The notes: generated from the letters alone by a model not told the origin. A stretch of 64,000 nt of DNA from Tillandsia leiboldiana (GCA_029204045.2 CM055077.1:2377393-2441392), one strand, 5' to 3'; numbered from the stretch's first letter, positions 40,232 through 53,555 are shown. A program made the numbers and translations.

Positions 40232-43076
40232 AACTACTACTTTTAATTTGTCTCGGTTGGAACTTCAGATCATTTAGCTGCTGTAAGAAATGATAGTCTG
40301 ATGCTTAATGGCACTTACATGATCCTTTAGGGGGAATGATGACTTTGGTGGTCAAGTCAAAGACTGCGGATTCTGTGAAATGTGAAGTTGTTGATGGAGG
40401 TGAACTCAAATCTCGGCGGCATCTGAATGTTCGAGGAAAGAGTGCAACCTTGCCATCCATCACTGGTCAGAACAAGAATTATTTAATTTGCATCCCAATT
40501 TCTCATTTCCTTTTGCATAAAATTCTGGACCTTTCCAAGTTTATAAGCTTTATTTAGTGTTTGCTGCTTTATTGATATATTCAACGTTTTCCCTCTTTGC
40601 AGATAAGGACTGGGAAGATATTAAGTTTGGGGTTGAGAATCAAGTGGATTTCTATGCTGTATCTTTTGTCAAAGATGCTAAAGTTGTTCATGAATTAAAA
40701 GACTATCTCAAAAGTAACTCTCAAGTCTCAAATCTTTTGTGCTCCGAACATCATGATGGTTACAATTTTTTTCAGTGTTGCCTATATTACCTTCGTTCTT
40801 TCTTTTTTATTTTGGTCAGGCTGCGGCGCTGATATACATGTGACAGTGAAAATTGAAAGTGCAGATTCCATTCCTAATCTGCATTCTATTATCACTGCAT
40901 CAGATGGGGTAAGGATTTGATCATTTTTGACTAGTATATAATGCTGACTTTTGCATAGCAACTAGACGATACATATGCTCTATTGCTGAATTTTCAATCA
41001 TATGAAATTTAGAATCTGTATGAACAAGACCTCTCTTCTTTTTTTTCTTGTTTTCTTCTTAAGTTTGTTTCTTGTTGTGGTTGATATTAACTGGCTGCTT
41101 ATAGAAAGAATAAATCCCAATCTTATTTTTTGTCTCAATCTGTTCTGTTGTAGGCTATGGTAGCTAGGGGTGACCTTGGAGCTGAGCTCCCGATTGAAGA
41201 GGTCCCATTATTGCAGGTACATGATTTCCACCTGACTGTCAATTATAACATAAATGCTTGTTTTGCTTTGCTCAGAAACACTGAATCTTGTCCAGAGGAG
41301 ATTTTATTACTTAATAGTATTCATATTTAGACTTATAGGTCTATTTGTTTTTGCACATATAGCCCTGCAAATATTCTAACGCAAGTACACCTGCTATGTT
41401 GGTATTTGCAAGTGTTGTCACGTAGTATGTGCACAAACACCTGGATACCCTTGGCAGGGTAATGTGTCTAAATGAGTTAAAAGTTTTCAAGGATATGTGC
41501 ACAAATACCATTTTTCTAGGGGTATATGTGCAATTTTGCATATTTGCAAGGGGTGTATAACTGTATAGTGTATATATATATGCCAAATACCTGTTCGATT
41601 AAGTCCAATGAGACAAACAATTTAAGTGCTTTTTCTAATTCTTCACGCGCAGGAAGAGATCATTAGAATGTGCAGGAGTATGGGCAAAGCGGTTATTGTT
41701 GCTACAAACATGCTGGAAAGCATGATTGTTCATCCTACACCAACTCGAGCAGAGGTCTCGGACATCGCAATCGCAGTTCGCGAGGGCAGTGACGCTGTAA
41801 TGCTTTCTGGGGAAACTGCTCATGGAAAGTATGATCTCCTTCTTAGATATCTTATTAAATTAATTTAAGATAGATAAAGGAAGATTAGAGGCTTTTCTTT
41901 TGAGTGCATAATAGTAGTGTTTGATTGCTCGTTCAAAGTGCTCTCTTTTATATTTGATCCTCGAAATAAGATGCTAAAAGGTTATGAACTTCTATTTCTT
42001 ATTACATTCTGATCATGTATTTGGTGCAGAGTGTACTTAGGTCACTTGACCGCTAATTCCATTCCTGTTTTAGATTTCCGCTGAAAGCTGTTAAGGTCAT
42101 GCATACAGTATCCTTGAGGACAGAAGCAACTATGGTTGGAGGGGGAACACCTGCCAACCTTGGTCAGGCTTTCAAGGTTTCAACTGCAATAACCCTCCTA
42201 TTAATTCCTTTATAATATCACATTATCTGCAGCCTTTGACTCCTGAAACTTTGAATTGTTCTAATGTCGTTGTAGAACCACATGAGTGAAATGTTTGCAT
42301 ATCATGCAACAATGATGTCGAACAATCTCGGAACATCAATTGTTGTTTTCACCAGGACAGGTTTCATGGCCATCTTACTTAGCCATTATCGGCCATCTGG
42401 CACCATATTCGCCTTTACTGATCAGTAAGTATCATAAACATTCCATATCTACCTATAGTTCCATCTTTCCGTAAGTGGATGCCATCCTGTATGAAGTAAA
42501 ATATTAATTCTAAAGGTCGTAAATCATTAAATGCACAATATGTTGTTAAAGATTTGCCACTGGGCAATGTTTGTAGGGAGAGAGTGAGGCAGCGATTGGC
42601 CTTGTACCAAGGTGTGTGCCCTATACACATGCAGTTTTCAGATGACGCGGAGAAGACATTCAACGAGGCCTTATCTTACTTGCAGGCAAGTACTTGAATA
42701 TCCTCCTAGTGGCAAAAGGTTTTCCTTTTCGCCCATTTACACAGCAGGAGGGAAAAAGAAGGATAATTTTTTCACATCATCCACAACCACAGGTCCAGCA
42801 TCATAGTATTAGTAGTCCTAGGTTGTCGTCTAACAGGTTACGAGAGCAGTCATTTTGTACATCATATTTAGGTCTAAGATGAGCTAAGTGATGTGCATAC
42901 AATGACTCTGTTTTTAGTTATAAGATGGGTCTCTAATATGCTTTAAAATTGCGCGCTGCTCTTTTCAGAAGCAAGGCATGGTGAAGGAAGGTGAGGAGGT
43001 AGCCCTTGTTCAAAGCGGACGACAACCCATTTGGAGGTCCCAATCCACTCACAATATCCAGGTTAGGAAGGCGTAA
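38475..43076 (+). CDS. PKP2: Plastidial pyruvate kinase, beta subunit (PKP2 type), 12 exons
   Basis: Exons: 38475-38747, 39339-39626, 39820-39985, 40331-40465, 40603-40713, 40820-40908, 41154-41216, 41653-41828, 42074-42176, 42276-42424, 42577-42685, 42969-43076; 589 aa. Residues 1-about 70 (MAMARVAVARSVGGG onward, Ser/Arg-rich, few acids) look like a chloroplast transit peptide. The catalytic core shows RRKTKIVCTIGPST, NVARLNMSHGDHASHQ, IMLDTKGPEVRSGDLP, HVTVKIESADSI, MVARGDLGAELP and HPTPTRAEVSDIAIAVREGS, then DAVMLSGETAHGKFP. The C-terminal regulatory-like domain begins near HMSEMFAYHA. It converts phosphoenolpyruvate and ADP to pyruvate and ATP in plastids, feeding fatty acid synthesis. 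Eleven introns: ten are GT-AG and intron 11 is GC-AG (CAG/GCAAGT). Arabidopsis PKP2 is about 579 aa. Intron 1 holds a retroposon tail and intron 3 a TA tract. Confidence 0.95.
39012..39084 (+). mobile_element. 5'-truncated retroposon in PKP2 intron 1, 14-bp target duplication
   Basis: A 73-bp insertion ending in GAATGAAGCGGCAGCATGCT, GCCTTCCCCTC and a short A-tail. The 14-bp direct repeat ACCTTGTTTTTCAA flanks it at 38998-39011 and 39085-39098. Target duplications of this length with an A-tail show target-primed reverse transcription. Confidence 0.85.
40179..40229. repeat. (TA)n microsatellite in PKP2 intron 3
   Basis: About 25 TA units within the 345-bp intron between exons 3 and 4. Confidence 0.95.
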
Positions 43077-44461
43077 TAATATTTTCTAGTGTTTGTAGTG
43101 TTGCATTCGTCGACTTTTGCTCGTCACCATCCAAAGGAAAAAAGGCAAGAGATTTGCGGCATTTCTCTGGTGAAACAATCAAACACCTACTGGAGGTAAT
43201 AATAATAAAGAAAAGAAGCTGCTTCCATCCCCGCTGTTCGGTACAAGATTGTTGTGTGTTTGCTTTGTCTTAGAATCAGTTGCAGTTGACTCGTGTTAGC
43301 AAATTTTTAAGGATTTCTGTGAATCAATTATATTAAAATTAGACTGGTGGTAGACTGTTATCTGAACCCACCTGTATTCAAATTTTTTTACTTGAATATG
43401 TTTTGGTGAAAAACAAGTTATAATGTGCTTACCATCTGTTTATTGTGAACTGGATTGCAGGTAAATATCTTCTTGCATGAAGAACAGTAGCTTAACATAA
43501 ATTTCTAACTAGGGTGAAATATTTGTTTCTATGGTTCTGCTGTGGCCAAGTACATATACATACACCGTCATAGTAGATTACTGCTCAATCATATAAATTT
43601 GATGTGCGCGTGATTGAAGAGTTCGTGTGAGTGAACTGAATCCAAGTAACTTTAAATGCCAAAAAAAACCCTTATGTTGTCAGAATAAGCAAAGATACAA
43701 GTGGGAGTTATGGAAAAATCGGAAGCACTCATAATATAAGTGAAAATATTGCCACCACAGGAGCTGGTCAAAGATGCAAAAAAGGAAAGAGAAAAACAAT
43801 CGGAACACTTAAACCGTGCTTTTTACACAGATGAGATGATGATTAATGAGTAAGAAAAAATTCAATTAACTCAATTACAATGCCAAACACATTTGATTAT
43901 GGATGAAAACTGATATAAAATTAAAATTACTGTTTTAATCTTTTTTCTAGTTGGAATTACTGTTTTAATCTCTTTTTTTTTTAGAACAAGTTTGTTTCAG
44001 TAGAGAATAAGCTTAATTAAAATAAATATAATTTTAATTATTATATTAATTTTTTAATTTATTTAATATTTTGACTAATTTAATAATTTTATTAAGTAAT
44101 TATTTAAAAATATCTAATTAATTAATTTATTAAATTATTTGTAGTTAATTAAATTATTTTATCAACTAATATTTATAATTATCTAGTAATAGTTAATTAA
44201 ATAAATTAAATTATTATTTAATTATATTTTATATTAATTAATTATATAAAATATTACTATTTTAAATTTATAATTACTCTTCTGTTACTATTTCAATCTA
44301 GCTATTCATATTCCCTTAAATAATTCAATTTTAATCCAAACATAAAATTTGTTTTGTTCCTACTTATCTATTTTTATATTTATTTTTGAAATAAATCGTT
44401 CTAATTTATATCTGAACTAAACGCAGCCTTAGTTTCTTACAAGCAAATCACATATAACTCA
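43077..44461. other. PKP2 3' flank, AT-rich
   Basis: The 3'UTR probably reaches about 43330. The rest is AT-rich, with low-complexity TTAATTA-type sequence at 43990-44270. No gene recognised. Confidence 0.5.
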
Positions 44462-44469
44462 CTTAATAC

Positions 44470-45664
44470 CAAGGATTAAAGTGCCGTCCGTGCCGGGCCG
44501 GCACGGGCGGCACGTACCGTGCCCCTCAAAGAGGGGCACGGTACAGGGGGGGTCTCGGACCCCCCCTGTCTCGAACGATACCCCCAGGGTATCGCTCGAG
44601 ACAGAGCGATACCCTGGTGGGTATCGCGTGCCGTGCCGGCCCGTGCCGGCCGGCACGGCCCGTTTTCCATTTTTTTTTTTTTTTTTGTTTTTTTTTTTTT
44701 GTTTTTTCTTTAGATTTTTTTCTGTATTTTTTAAAACAGGCATAGTTAGGTGTTTTTTTTTTTTTTTCTTTTTTTCTTTTTTTTTTAGTCACTATGTAGA
44801 AAAGAGGGAATACAAGAGTTATGTTCTGTACAATCGCTCGATCTCACTCTAGGGCAAATAAAAGAGAAATTAAGGTTTTTCCTTAGCGGATCGGATCCGT
44901 ACCGCGGGGGGCTCCGCCCCCCGCACCCCCTGTCCGATGTCAGTGGTGGGCTTCAGGCTCGGGCCTAACGGCCCGAGCCCTTCGCTTCCACCACAGACAT
45001 CCACAAAATTTCGAAGTCGCACCGCGAAGCCGTCGGCGAACCTGAATCATAATATCGAAGCGATTCTGATTTTGAGTCACAACTAACAAGTATGTTAATT
45101 GGCGGCCCGAGCCCGAAGCCCACCACAGACATCCACAAAATTTCGAAGTCGCACCGCGAAGCCGTCGGCGAACCTGAATCATAATATCGAAGCGATTCTG
45201 ATTTTGAGTCACAACTAACAAGTATGTTAATTGGTGAGTGTAGTAAGCTATATATAGTCAATATTCACAATTTTTATTCTCTATGAGATATAGTTATTTC
45301 TATTCTCTATGAGATATAGTTATTTCTATTTAGAATTTATTTATTATATTGTTATTTCTATTCTCTATGAGATATAGTTGTACTTTATATATTAAAAACA
45401 ATTATCAGTATGTCAATTGGTAAGTGTAGTAAGCTATATATAGTCAATATTCATAATTTTTTGACTAAACAGTTCAAAACAATATTATAAGAGCTTATTG
45501 GAAACAAAAAAAACAAAAAAAAGCCGTGCCAGAGCGTGCCACTGGGAGGTCATGCGTATCCATCGGCACGCAAGCGTGCCACGTGTCGGCACGGGGGCGT
45601 GCCGGTACCGTACCGTGCCAGGCGGCGAGCGGCACGCCCCCGTGCCACGGCACTTCGAACCTTG
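44470..45664. mobile_element. Complete non-autonomous hAT-like element, 8-bp target duplication
   Basis: A 1195-bp element flanked by the perfect 8-bp direct repeat CTTAATAC (44462-44469 and 45665-45672). Imperfect terminal inverted repeats: the left end CAAGGATTAAAGTGCCGTCC pairs with the reverse complement of the right end (CAAGGTTCGAAGTGCCGTGG). Subterminal regions are GC-rich with many GTGCCG/CGGCAC repeats. Inside are a 115-bp direct duplication (44988-45102 and 45120-45234), a second duplicated block (about 45233-45275 and 45419-45460) and a tandem TATTCTCTATGAGATATAGT repeat (about 45277-45380). The frames at 44940-45261 come from the duplication. There is no transposase. An 8-bp duplication with short TIRs is typical of hAT. 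Confidence 0.85.
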
Positions 45665-45942
45665 CTTAATACGCGAATATAAATGATTCTCACAAAGTCA
45701 AACACGAAAATAGATATGCACAAGAAACATGTTTACAGCGACTGAAGGCAAAAAAAAAAAAAAAAAACAAGCAAACCTATAATAGTAGAAAGTTTTTATT
45801 GGCCTACCACCCTTATTCTTCGCCAGGGAGAGGTTTTCACACCAAATTTAAGGTTCCAAAAACTATTCCTAATGAATGAGAAGAGAACAAAACACCACAA
45901 AGATGAAAGAAAAGCTCACTAATATACCCAGTGCACGACTCT

Positions 45943-47856
45943 TCACATCCAGCTATGCATAGTTGTCTCAGCAGCAGAGGTGTTTCCGAGGCTGCTCGTA
46001 TTTGCAGAGAGCAGAGCCATCAGACTTCCTCCATGGACTCTACCTTCTGGAAGTGAAACCGGGCCCGGCTTCACCGGATAAGGAGGAAGCGCAAAACTTC
46101 TGGACTCGGGAGCACTCCTGCCCAGAAAATCAAAATCCTTCATGTCGGTTCTCGTCTCAACAACAGTATCTTCCCCGTCCGATCCGAGTTTGATCCTTTT
46201 GGGATCTGGAGTCTGATATGTGGGGGACAGAGTACCAAGTGTGCCCCCACCGTGCACGCAGCGGTCTTGCACTAAAGCACTGTGGGCGGCACATAGACCC
46301 GTTTTGCCCCGTGCAAACCTATCGCAGGCTGGGCCGCCGCGACTGAAGTCTGGCCCTGCTTCGCCCCACGAGCACCGCTTGCCTCCTCCGTGCGCCTTGC
46401 AGAAATCAGTGCTCCCCTGCGCGCTCTTCTGGCAACCTTGTGAATTGCACCGCTTGCCCCCGCCATGACGGACGCAGTAGTTGGTACGCCCTCTGGCACT
46501 CTTCGTGCAGCCGGCGATCGCGCACCTCTTCCCCCCGCCGTGGGCGACGCAGTATTGAGTCCCGCCGTGCACACTCTTAGGGCAGAGGCCCCCACCCTCG
46601 AACAAGCAGCGCTTCCCCCCACCGTGCCCCTTGCAGTAAGCCGTGCTACCCTCGGCCCCCTTGGTACAGCCCAAGAATGTGCACCGCTTCCCGCCGCCAT
46701 GCGCCTTGCAGAACTTTGTGCTTCCCTGTGCCCCCTTGGTGCATTCTGGGAAGAGGCACCGCCGTCCCCCACCATGAGAAATACAGAGGCCAGAATAGCC
46801 CTCGGCACTCTTCGTACAGTTTTCTATCTTGCACCTCTTGCCGCCCCCGTGTCTGATGCACAGACCAGACTTGCCTCGAGCGGCTCGAGTGCACCCGTCA
46901 TTATTACAGCGGCGGCCCCCACCATGAGCTATGCAGTGTTCTGTGCGGCCCTCGGCACTCTTAGTACAACCTAGGAATTCGCACCTCCGCCCGCCACCAT
47001 GGGCCTTGCAATAGATTGTTCTCCCCTCGGCCCCCTTTTGACAGCCAAGCTTTTGGCACCTCCTACCCCCACCATGGGCAATGCAGAGCCCAGAAGCTCC
47101 CCTCGCCCCTTTCCCACATCCAGGGAACTTGCAGTTCTTAGTGTTAGGATTGCGTTGCTGACAATTAGTAGCCCCGGAAGTACAGGCAACTTGGTCTTTC
47201 ATGCTTTTTATCATGGTTGATGAGAGGTCATTCCAGATAGTAGCAGGAGCTGCTTCGGCAGTTATCTTGTGAGAAAGAAAGCTACTAGTCATTTTTGATG
47301 TAGAAAGAGAGGGCCCCAAATAACTACCAAATACCCAACCCGATGATTCTGATCCTTGTACTGAATCGGTTATTGCGACAGGAGTAATATTAGTGACAAC
47401 TGATTCAGATGGCCTGGTTGAGAGACTCAACTTAAGATCGATCTTGGGAACGGTTTCTGATGGGTTGTGATTAGCCAGAACGGAGTTCCTTTCAGCGGAT
47501 GTATTCTCAGTAGCAAGATCAAGTTGAAAATTCAAGCCCAAATCCAAAGAAGACTCCTCGTCTGTTTCTTTCACCAAAGAGATGGTTGAGCTCACCTTGC
47601 TATTATTTTCAGAGGAACCTGGTGAAAACCCTAAGTCGAGGGCCAGTAGCGGGCATTTGGGATCTTCACTTTCATTCCTAGCGCCCATCTCTCTTCTTTT
47701 CCCTTCCATGATGGAGCCACAGAGATCGGGTGAGTTGAGTCGCAGTGCAACATCTGCCTCAAATTCAACTCCCGGATGAAGTTTGCTCCACAAACTAAAG
47801 GGATTGAAAAATGTATTATTGACAGTAAAGCCCAGGTTTCGACTAGCAGTACCCAT
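45943..47856 (-). CDS. WRKY19-related Cys/His-repeat protein without WRKY domain
   Basis: A single uninterrupted coding exon, 637 aa, starting MGTASRNLGFTVNNTFFNPF. Residues about 245-525 hold eleven repeats of roughly 25 residues of the form C-x3-5-C-x-[KR]-[SG]-A-x-G-x4-C-x2-HGGG-[KR]-RC. Repeats 8 and 11 are enlarged. This repeat block is shared by the N-terminal part of Arabidopsis WRKY19 and by the 'loricrin-like' plant proteins. No WRKYGQK heptad is present. The N-terminal third has leucine motifs of EAR type (LDLGLNFQLDL, IDLKLSLS, LALDLGFS), suggesting transcriptional repression. The C-terminal region has a Lys/Arg patch (PDPKRIKLG) as a possible nuclear signal. Function of the family is poorly known. 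Confidence 0.85.
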   Translation of the reverse strand: MGTASRNLGFTVNNTFFNPFSLWSKLHPGVEFEADVALRLNSPDLCGSIMEGKRREMGARNESEDPKCPLLALDLGFSPGSSENNSKVSSTISLVKETDEESSLDLGLNFQLDLATENTSAERNSVLANHNPSETVPKIDLKLSLSTRPSESVVTNITPVAITDSVQGSESSGWVFGSYLGPSLSTSKMTSSFLSHKITAEAAPATIWNDLSSTMIKSMKDQVACTSGATNCQQRNPNTKNCKFPGCGKGARGASGLCIAHGGGRRCQKLGCQKGAEGRTIYCKAHGGGRRCEFLGCTKSAEGRTEHCIAHGGGRRCNNDGCTRAARGKSGLCIRHGGGKRCKIENCTKSAEGYSGLCISHGGGRRCLFPECTKGAQGSTKFCKAHGGGKRCTFLGCTKGAEGSTAYCKGHGGGKRCLFEGGGLCPKSVHGGTQYCVAHGGGKRCAIAGCTKSARGRTNYCVRHGGGKRCNSQGCQKSAQGSTDFCKAHGGGKRCSWGEAGPDFSRGGPACDRFARGKTGLCAAHSALVQDRCVHGGGTLGTLSPTYQTPDPKRIKLGSDGEDTVVETRTDMKDFDFLGRSAPESRSFALPPYPVKPGPVSLPEGRVHGGSLMALLSANTSSLGNTSAAETTMHSWM

Positions 47857-48132
47857 TAAAAGTAAGAAAACCTCTTTCGTATCAACTGAACCTTAATTGA
47901 AAAAGACCACTTTGCCTGACTTCCGGGACTTAAAAAAGGTTAATGCTACCGAACTAGGTTAGAAGCATTGGTGGGAGTTGCTGTTGCAACCTCCGCTAAC
48001 AAAACCCGATGTATCACAGCGATCCATTTCAATAGTCTTGATATAAAAAGAACGGGGAGATGGGAGTTTAAGCCAAGATCCAAGTAATTAGCCGATCAGT
48101 GTCATAACCCAGAGCAGAGCAGCTAACAGTTC

Positions 48133-49418
48133 CTGCTAAAGACAAATCAATGCAAATTAGAGCTACTTAAAAACAAGATTAACAAGAGAGAAAAAAAGAT
48201 TATAATAGCAAGACTACATGAAAGATGAAACAAGCTAAAGCTGAAACAACAATAGGAGATATGCTGTTGCCAAAAGAAAATTAAAGAGGCGAAATCTTGC
48301 GAAATTTGATATTAGCACCTCATGCAAGCATGCAATTTTGACAACAGTAATTCGGAATCACTCGTTAGCAGGAGATAAAGCAACAGCAGGCAGCACACCC
48401 TTGTAGAGAATAGAGAACTTTAAAATGAAGACTGGCAAGTTTTTCACACATCTCTCTAGATACAGGGAACTTCTTAGGGGCCAGCTTCTTGCTTGGTTTT
48501 GATTAGTATCAAGTAAAAGCATAGTAATGCCAGATTTAATCGACAGCACTTACTCTACAAATCACAAGTAAAAGATTATAAGCCCACAAGCCATATACAG
48601 GGACACAAGGTATAGTACTGCTAACAAGTATTACTTAAACCTGGCCAAAACAAAGAGGATTTATTAATAGAGTATGAAAAAGAGAGCCCTCTTTTGACAT
48701 GTAAATTCACAACGATATATGCAGTTTTACTGGATAAAAAGATCTGGATAAGATTTTAACGGACAATCCTAATAACTATAACCGACAGAGAGAAGTCTTA
48801 TGAAGTGAAACTATGAAAATAAATTTCTCAATAGTACCGAAGAGCCATAAATGACGCTAATAATACCAGATTAGATAAGGTAGATGTTTCACAAGATGTA
48901 AATATAGAACAGATAGAAGAAAAGGAAAAGATTGAAATAAATAATTGGTAATTAAGAAAAACAAAAAAAGGAAAGAGGTAATCGATTTCAGGAAACAGAG
49001 ATAGGTTTAAGAACTGTGACAAAATTTCTGAAGGGTTTAATATTAATTTTCAAGGCGCAGCAGATCATTCAACAAACTTGTATACATACTACTATCCTCT
49101 TTTTCAGCCTATCCGCAACAGTTTTTATTTGATAAGAAAAAGAAAAAAAAGTGAAATTCATATTCCTAAGGACGGAGCAAATTGCATAATTACTGGGATT
49201 TGAGAAAAACATGATCTTCAAAATAAAGTAAAGATGGAAATGATACTTGATATACTGATTACAACTACTACTCAGATATATCATTCATCCCATAAAATGG
49301 TAAAAAGAACATGTAAGAAAAGGACTAAAAATTACAAGATTAGCCACTCATGCAAAAACCCCCCACCAATACATAGTAAGAAATTACCAAGTCATAAATT
49401 TGATAGACTAAATGGAAC

Positions 49419-49459
<41 letters not shown>

Positions 49460-50591
49460 AAACAAAACAAAAAACACCAAAATCCAACATCACAGAAAGA
49501 AAAGAAGCAGGCAACTCCTAATATTGAATCATTGAACCAAAAAATTAACACCACAACACAATCTCTAGAGAAAAATATTCTATATGGTACTAGAGCAAAA
49601 AATATCAAGGCACATAATCTCAGGAGACATAAGAAAATTAGAGAACCAAATAAAGGCCCAGCCAGATAAAATCTGGCTAACAAAACCATAAAAACCCAAA
49701 TGAAATATATAAATCATGGAATAATAGCAAAAATGCCAAAGTAAGAAATTGAACATGCAAACAACAAAAACTAATTAAGAGAACACACTCAGATCTAGAT
49801 CAGGATGAGGAGGCAGCCTAAAACCACAAGGTGCTTTGCTTCTTCTCTGAAACAACCACTGGAAGGAAAACCCTGCAGTATCAGGGGGTAACTGCTATGA
49901 AAAGGTGCAATCCTAGTAACATTAAATTCATTTAATTGAGAGTAGTAACTATTTAAGGCAACCATGAATCTACCATTAATGATCATTTCCATGAGGAAAA
50001 TACTAAGTATTGAAGCAAGCCCCACTAGCACTAAATAACAACACAGTAATTAACTTGCTAGCCAAATCTTTGGAAATTTTGCACACAATTTTTGATTTTT
50101 TTTTCCACCAAACAAGGGAACAGAAATTTGGGGGAAAAAATGAAATTTGATTAATACCCCCACTTCAAAGAGAGGAGAGTACAAATCCCCAACTAAAAAC
50201 TAGAGAGCAAATAAGATCGAAAAATTACAGGAATAGAAAGAGGTTAAATCGGAAGAGAAAAAACTGAAACAGCTGAGCAAAAATCTCTTCTTTTTTTTGT
50301 TTCTTTTTAAAATTTTGGCTTAGAATTGGACAATATAACCGCAACTCCAACACGGAGCTCACACAATCCTTGATTACCAAAAAAAAAAAAAAAGGCAAAA
50401 AAAAATCAAAGATAAATAGAGCCACAACAACATGTTAGAGTTAAACAAGGAAATGGCATCAAAATCACAATTTAAACTCTAAAATAAGCGGAAAAAAGGA
50501 ATCAAAACACAAGTAGCATACCAAAAACATTCACCAAAATTCACGCAAAGAAAAAGAAATTGAAGCCTCTCGGAGCAAAGGACTCACATAC
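48133..50591 (-). other. Probable 5'UTR intron of the Cys/His-repeat gene
   Basis: On the minus strand a donor GTATGTGAG lies at 50591 downstream of a GC-rich leader (about 50592-50780, with CT/GA runs). A good acceptor (TTTGTCTTTAGCAG) ends at 48133, leaving a leader exon of about 275 bp before the ATG at 47856. The interval has no coding potential. It contains poly-A/poly-T runs, the longest A(36) at about 49421-49457. The splice pairing is inferred and not backed by transcript data. Confidence 0.45.
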
Positions 50592-51005
50592 GCAACTCGG
50601 CAACGCCGTTCCCAGCGCTTCCGAATCGAAATAGAACGAGGGGCGATTCGCGATCGCGTGCGGAGAGGGTGGTGGCCTAGGGTTTCGAGGGGGCGGCGCC
50701 GAAGCACGAGAGCGCGATTATAAAGCCAAAGAGGTTAAAGCAACGAAGGGCGTTAAAAGGAGAAGCGAACGAACGCGGTAGAGAGAGAATGAGAGGTTTA
50801 GAGAGAGAATGAAAGAGGAGGACGAAAATGGAGGGCTGAAATACCGGAAATGCCCTTTCGCACCCGCGAAGAAGCGACGCTGTAATACGTTTCGCGTGCG
50901 CGAGGTAGTTGAGTAAGGCGGAGTGAGAATAACAGCCGAAATTTTGTCATGAAACCCTGTAATTTTTTACTATTAGTATTTCGTCCCTTAACTGTACATA
51001 TAATT

Positions 51006-51205
51006 AGGTGTGGCAATCTAGCTCGCTGTTCACGAGCCAACTCGTGTTCGGCTCGAAATAAGCTTGAGATCGAATCGCTCGTTTAGTAAACGAGCCAAAC
51101 ACGAATCAAATTTTTTAGCTTGTTTAATAAACGAACCGAACACGAGCTGGGTCAATTCGCTCGTATACTCGATAACAACTCGAATATAGAGAGAGAGAGA
51201 GCCAG
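51006..51205. repeat. GAGC/CTCG-type repeat, left part
   Basis: GTGTGGCAATCTAGCTCGCT then CACGAGCC, CTCGTTTAGTAAACGAGCC and AATAAACGAACCGAACACGAG: the well-known plant interspersed repeat with TTTAATAAACGAGC blocks. The matching right end is at about 53210-53555. Confidence 0.55.
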
Positions 51206-51219
51206 AATGAAATGCTATT

Positions 51220-51460
51220 TATAGTACCAAATTATTGGTGCTATTAAGTTTTTGACTCTTGGATTAAGAGATGTGTGGTTGGAATGATAGTGGGTCCCTA
51301 GAGTTTAATGGATAGTTGAGAAAATAATATGATCTAACGGATAAAAATAATCAAAGGGATTGATCTAACGGTGAAAAACTTAATAATACCAAATGCTGGA
51401 TACTACCGATAGCATAGTAGTCGGATTCTCTCTCTTTATATATATATATATATATATATA
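51220..51460. repeat. Family A MITE and (TA)n
   Basis: The element (51220-51425) has terminal inverted repeats: ACCAAATTATTGGTGCTATT at the left and GATACTACCGATAGCATAGT at the right. Core blocks ATCTAACGGATAAAAATAATC and TTTAATGGATAGTTG lie between. It runs into CT and (TA)n (about 51437-51460). Confidence 0.65.
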
Positions 51461-51772
51461 TTAATTACAATTATATATATAAATAGATTTTTATTATTTA
51501 ATTTTTATCTTAACTTAAATATAAAATTTAACTCTGTTATAAAAAGATCAAATTATAAAAAAAACTCATTTATTTATGCTGAGCTAGAATATTTTTAAAA
51601 ATATTTTAAAAATTTAATCAATGAAATTTACTTTTTGAGCATTGGATCAAAAGTCAACAATAATAATTATTTATGAATCATTATGTACAATACAAAAAAA
51701 TATTAGAATTAATTCAATGATTAAAAATATTATAGTGTTAATATTTTAATATTTTTAAAAATATATTGGCCG

Positions 51773-53205
<1,433 letters not shown>

Positions 53206-53209
53206 CACG

Positions 53210-53555
53210 TGATTAGCTTATTTAATAAACGAACCAAATACGAATTTATATATTGAGCTAAAAAATTTTACTTGTATTTAATTTATTTATTAATTTTTAA
53301 TTTAATAATTTAAAAATTAAATTTAAAAATTTAAAAATTATTAGTTATATACATAAATATATATATTTGAATTATATTGAGTCGAATATGCGCGACGTGA
53401 TCCTGCTCATGTTCGTTCGGCTTGTTATGATTTCGAGTTAAAAAAATTCATCTCGTATTCGATTCGTTCATTAAACGAATGATTAATCTCGAACTCATTT
53501 CTGACTCAAACACAAATTAGCTCGCGAGCAGCGAGCTCGATTGCTAACCCTACAT
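53210..53555. repeat. GAGC/CTCG-type repeat, right part
   Basis: Contains TTTAATAAACGAACC at the left and TCATTAAACGAATG, TTAGCTCGCGAGCAGCGAGC and CGATTGCTAACCC at the right. The last block is the inverted counterpart of 51006-51050. Confidence 0.5.

Noticed and set aside
44940..45261. Two minus-strand frames with a repeated 40-residue block
   Set aside because: The block comes from the 115-bp direct duplication inside the hAT-like element; both frames show the same DNA and no transposase motif.
45943..47856. Calling the minus-strand gene a WRKY transcription factor
   Set aside because: Only the Cys/His repeat block is shared with WRKY19; the WRKYGQK domain and its zinc finger are absent.
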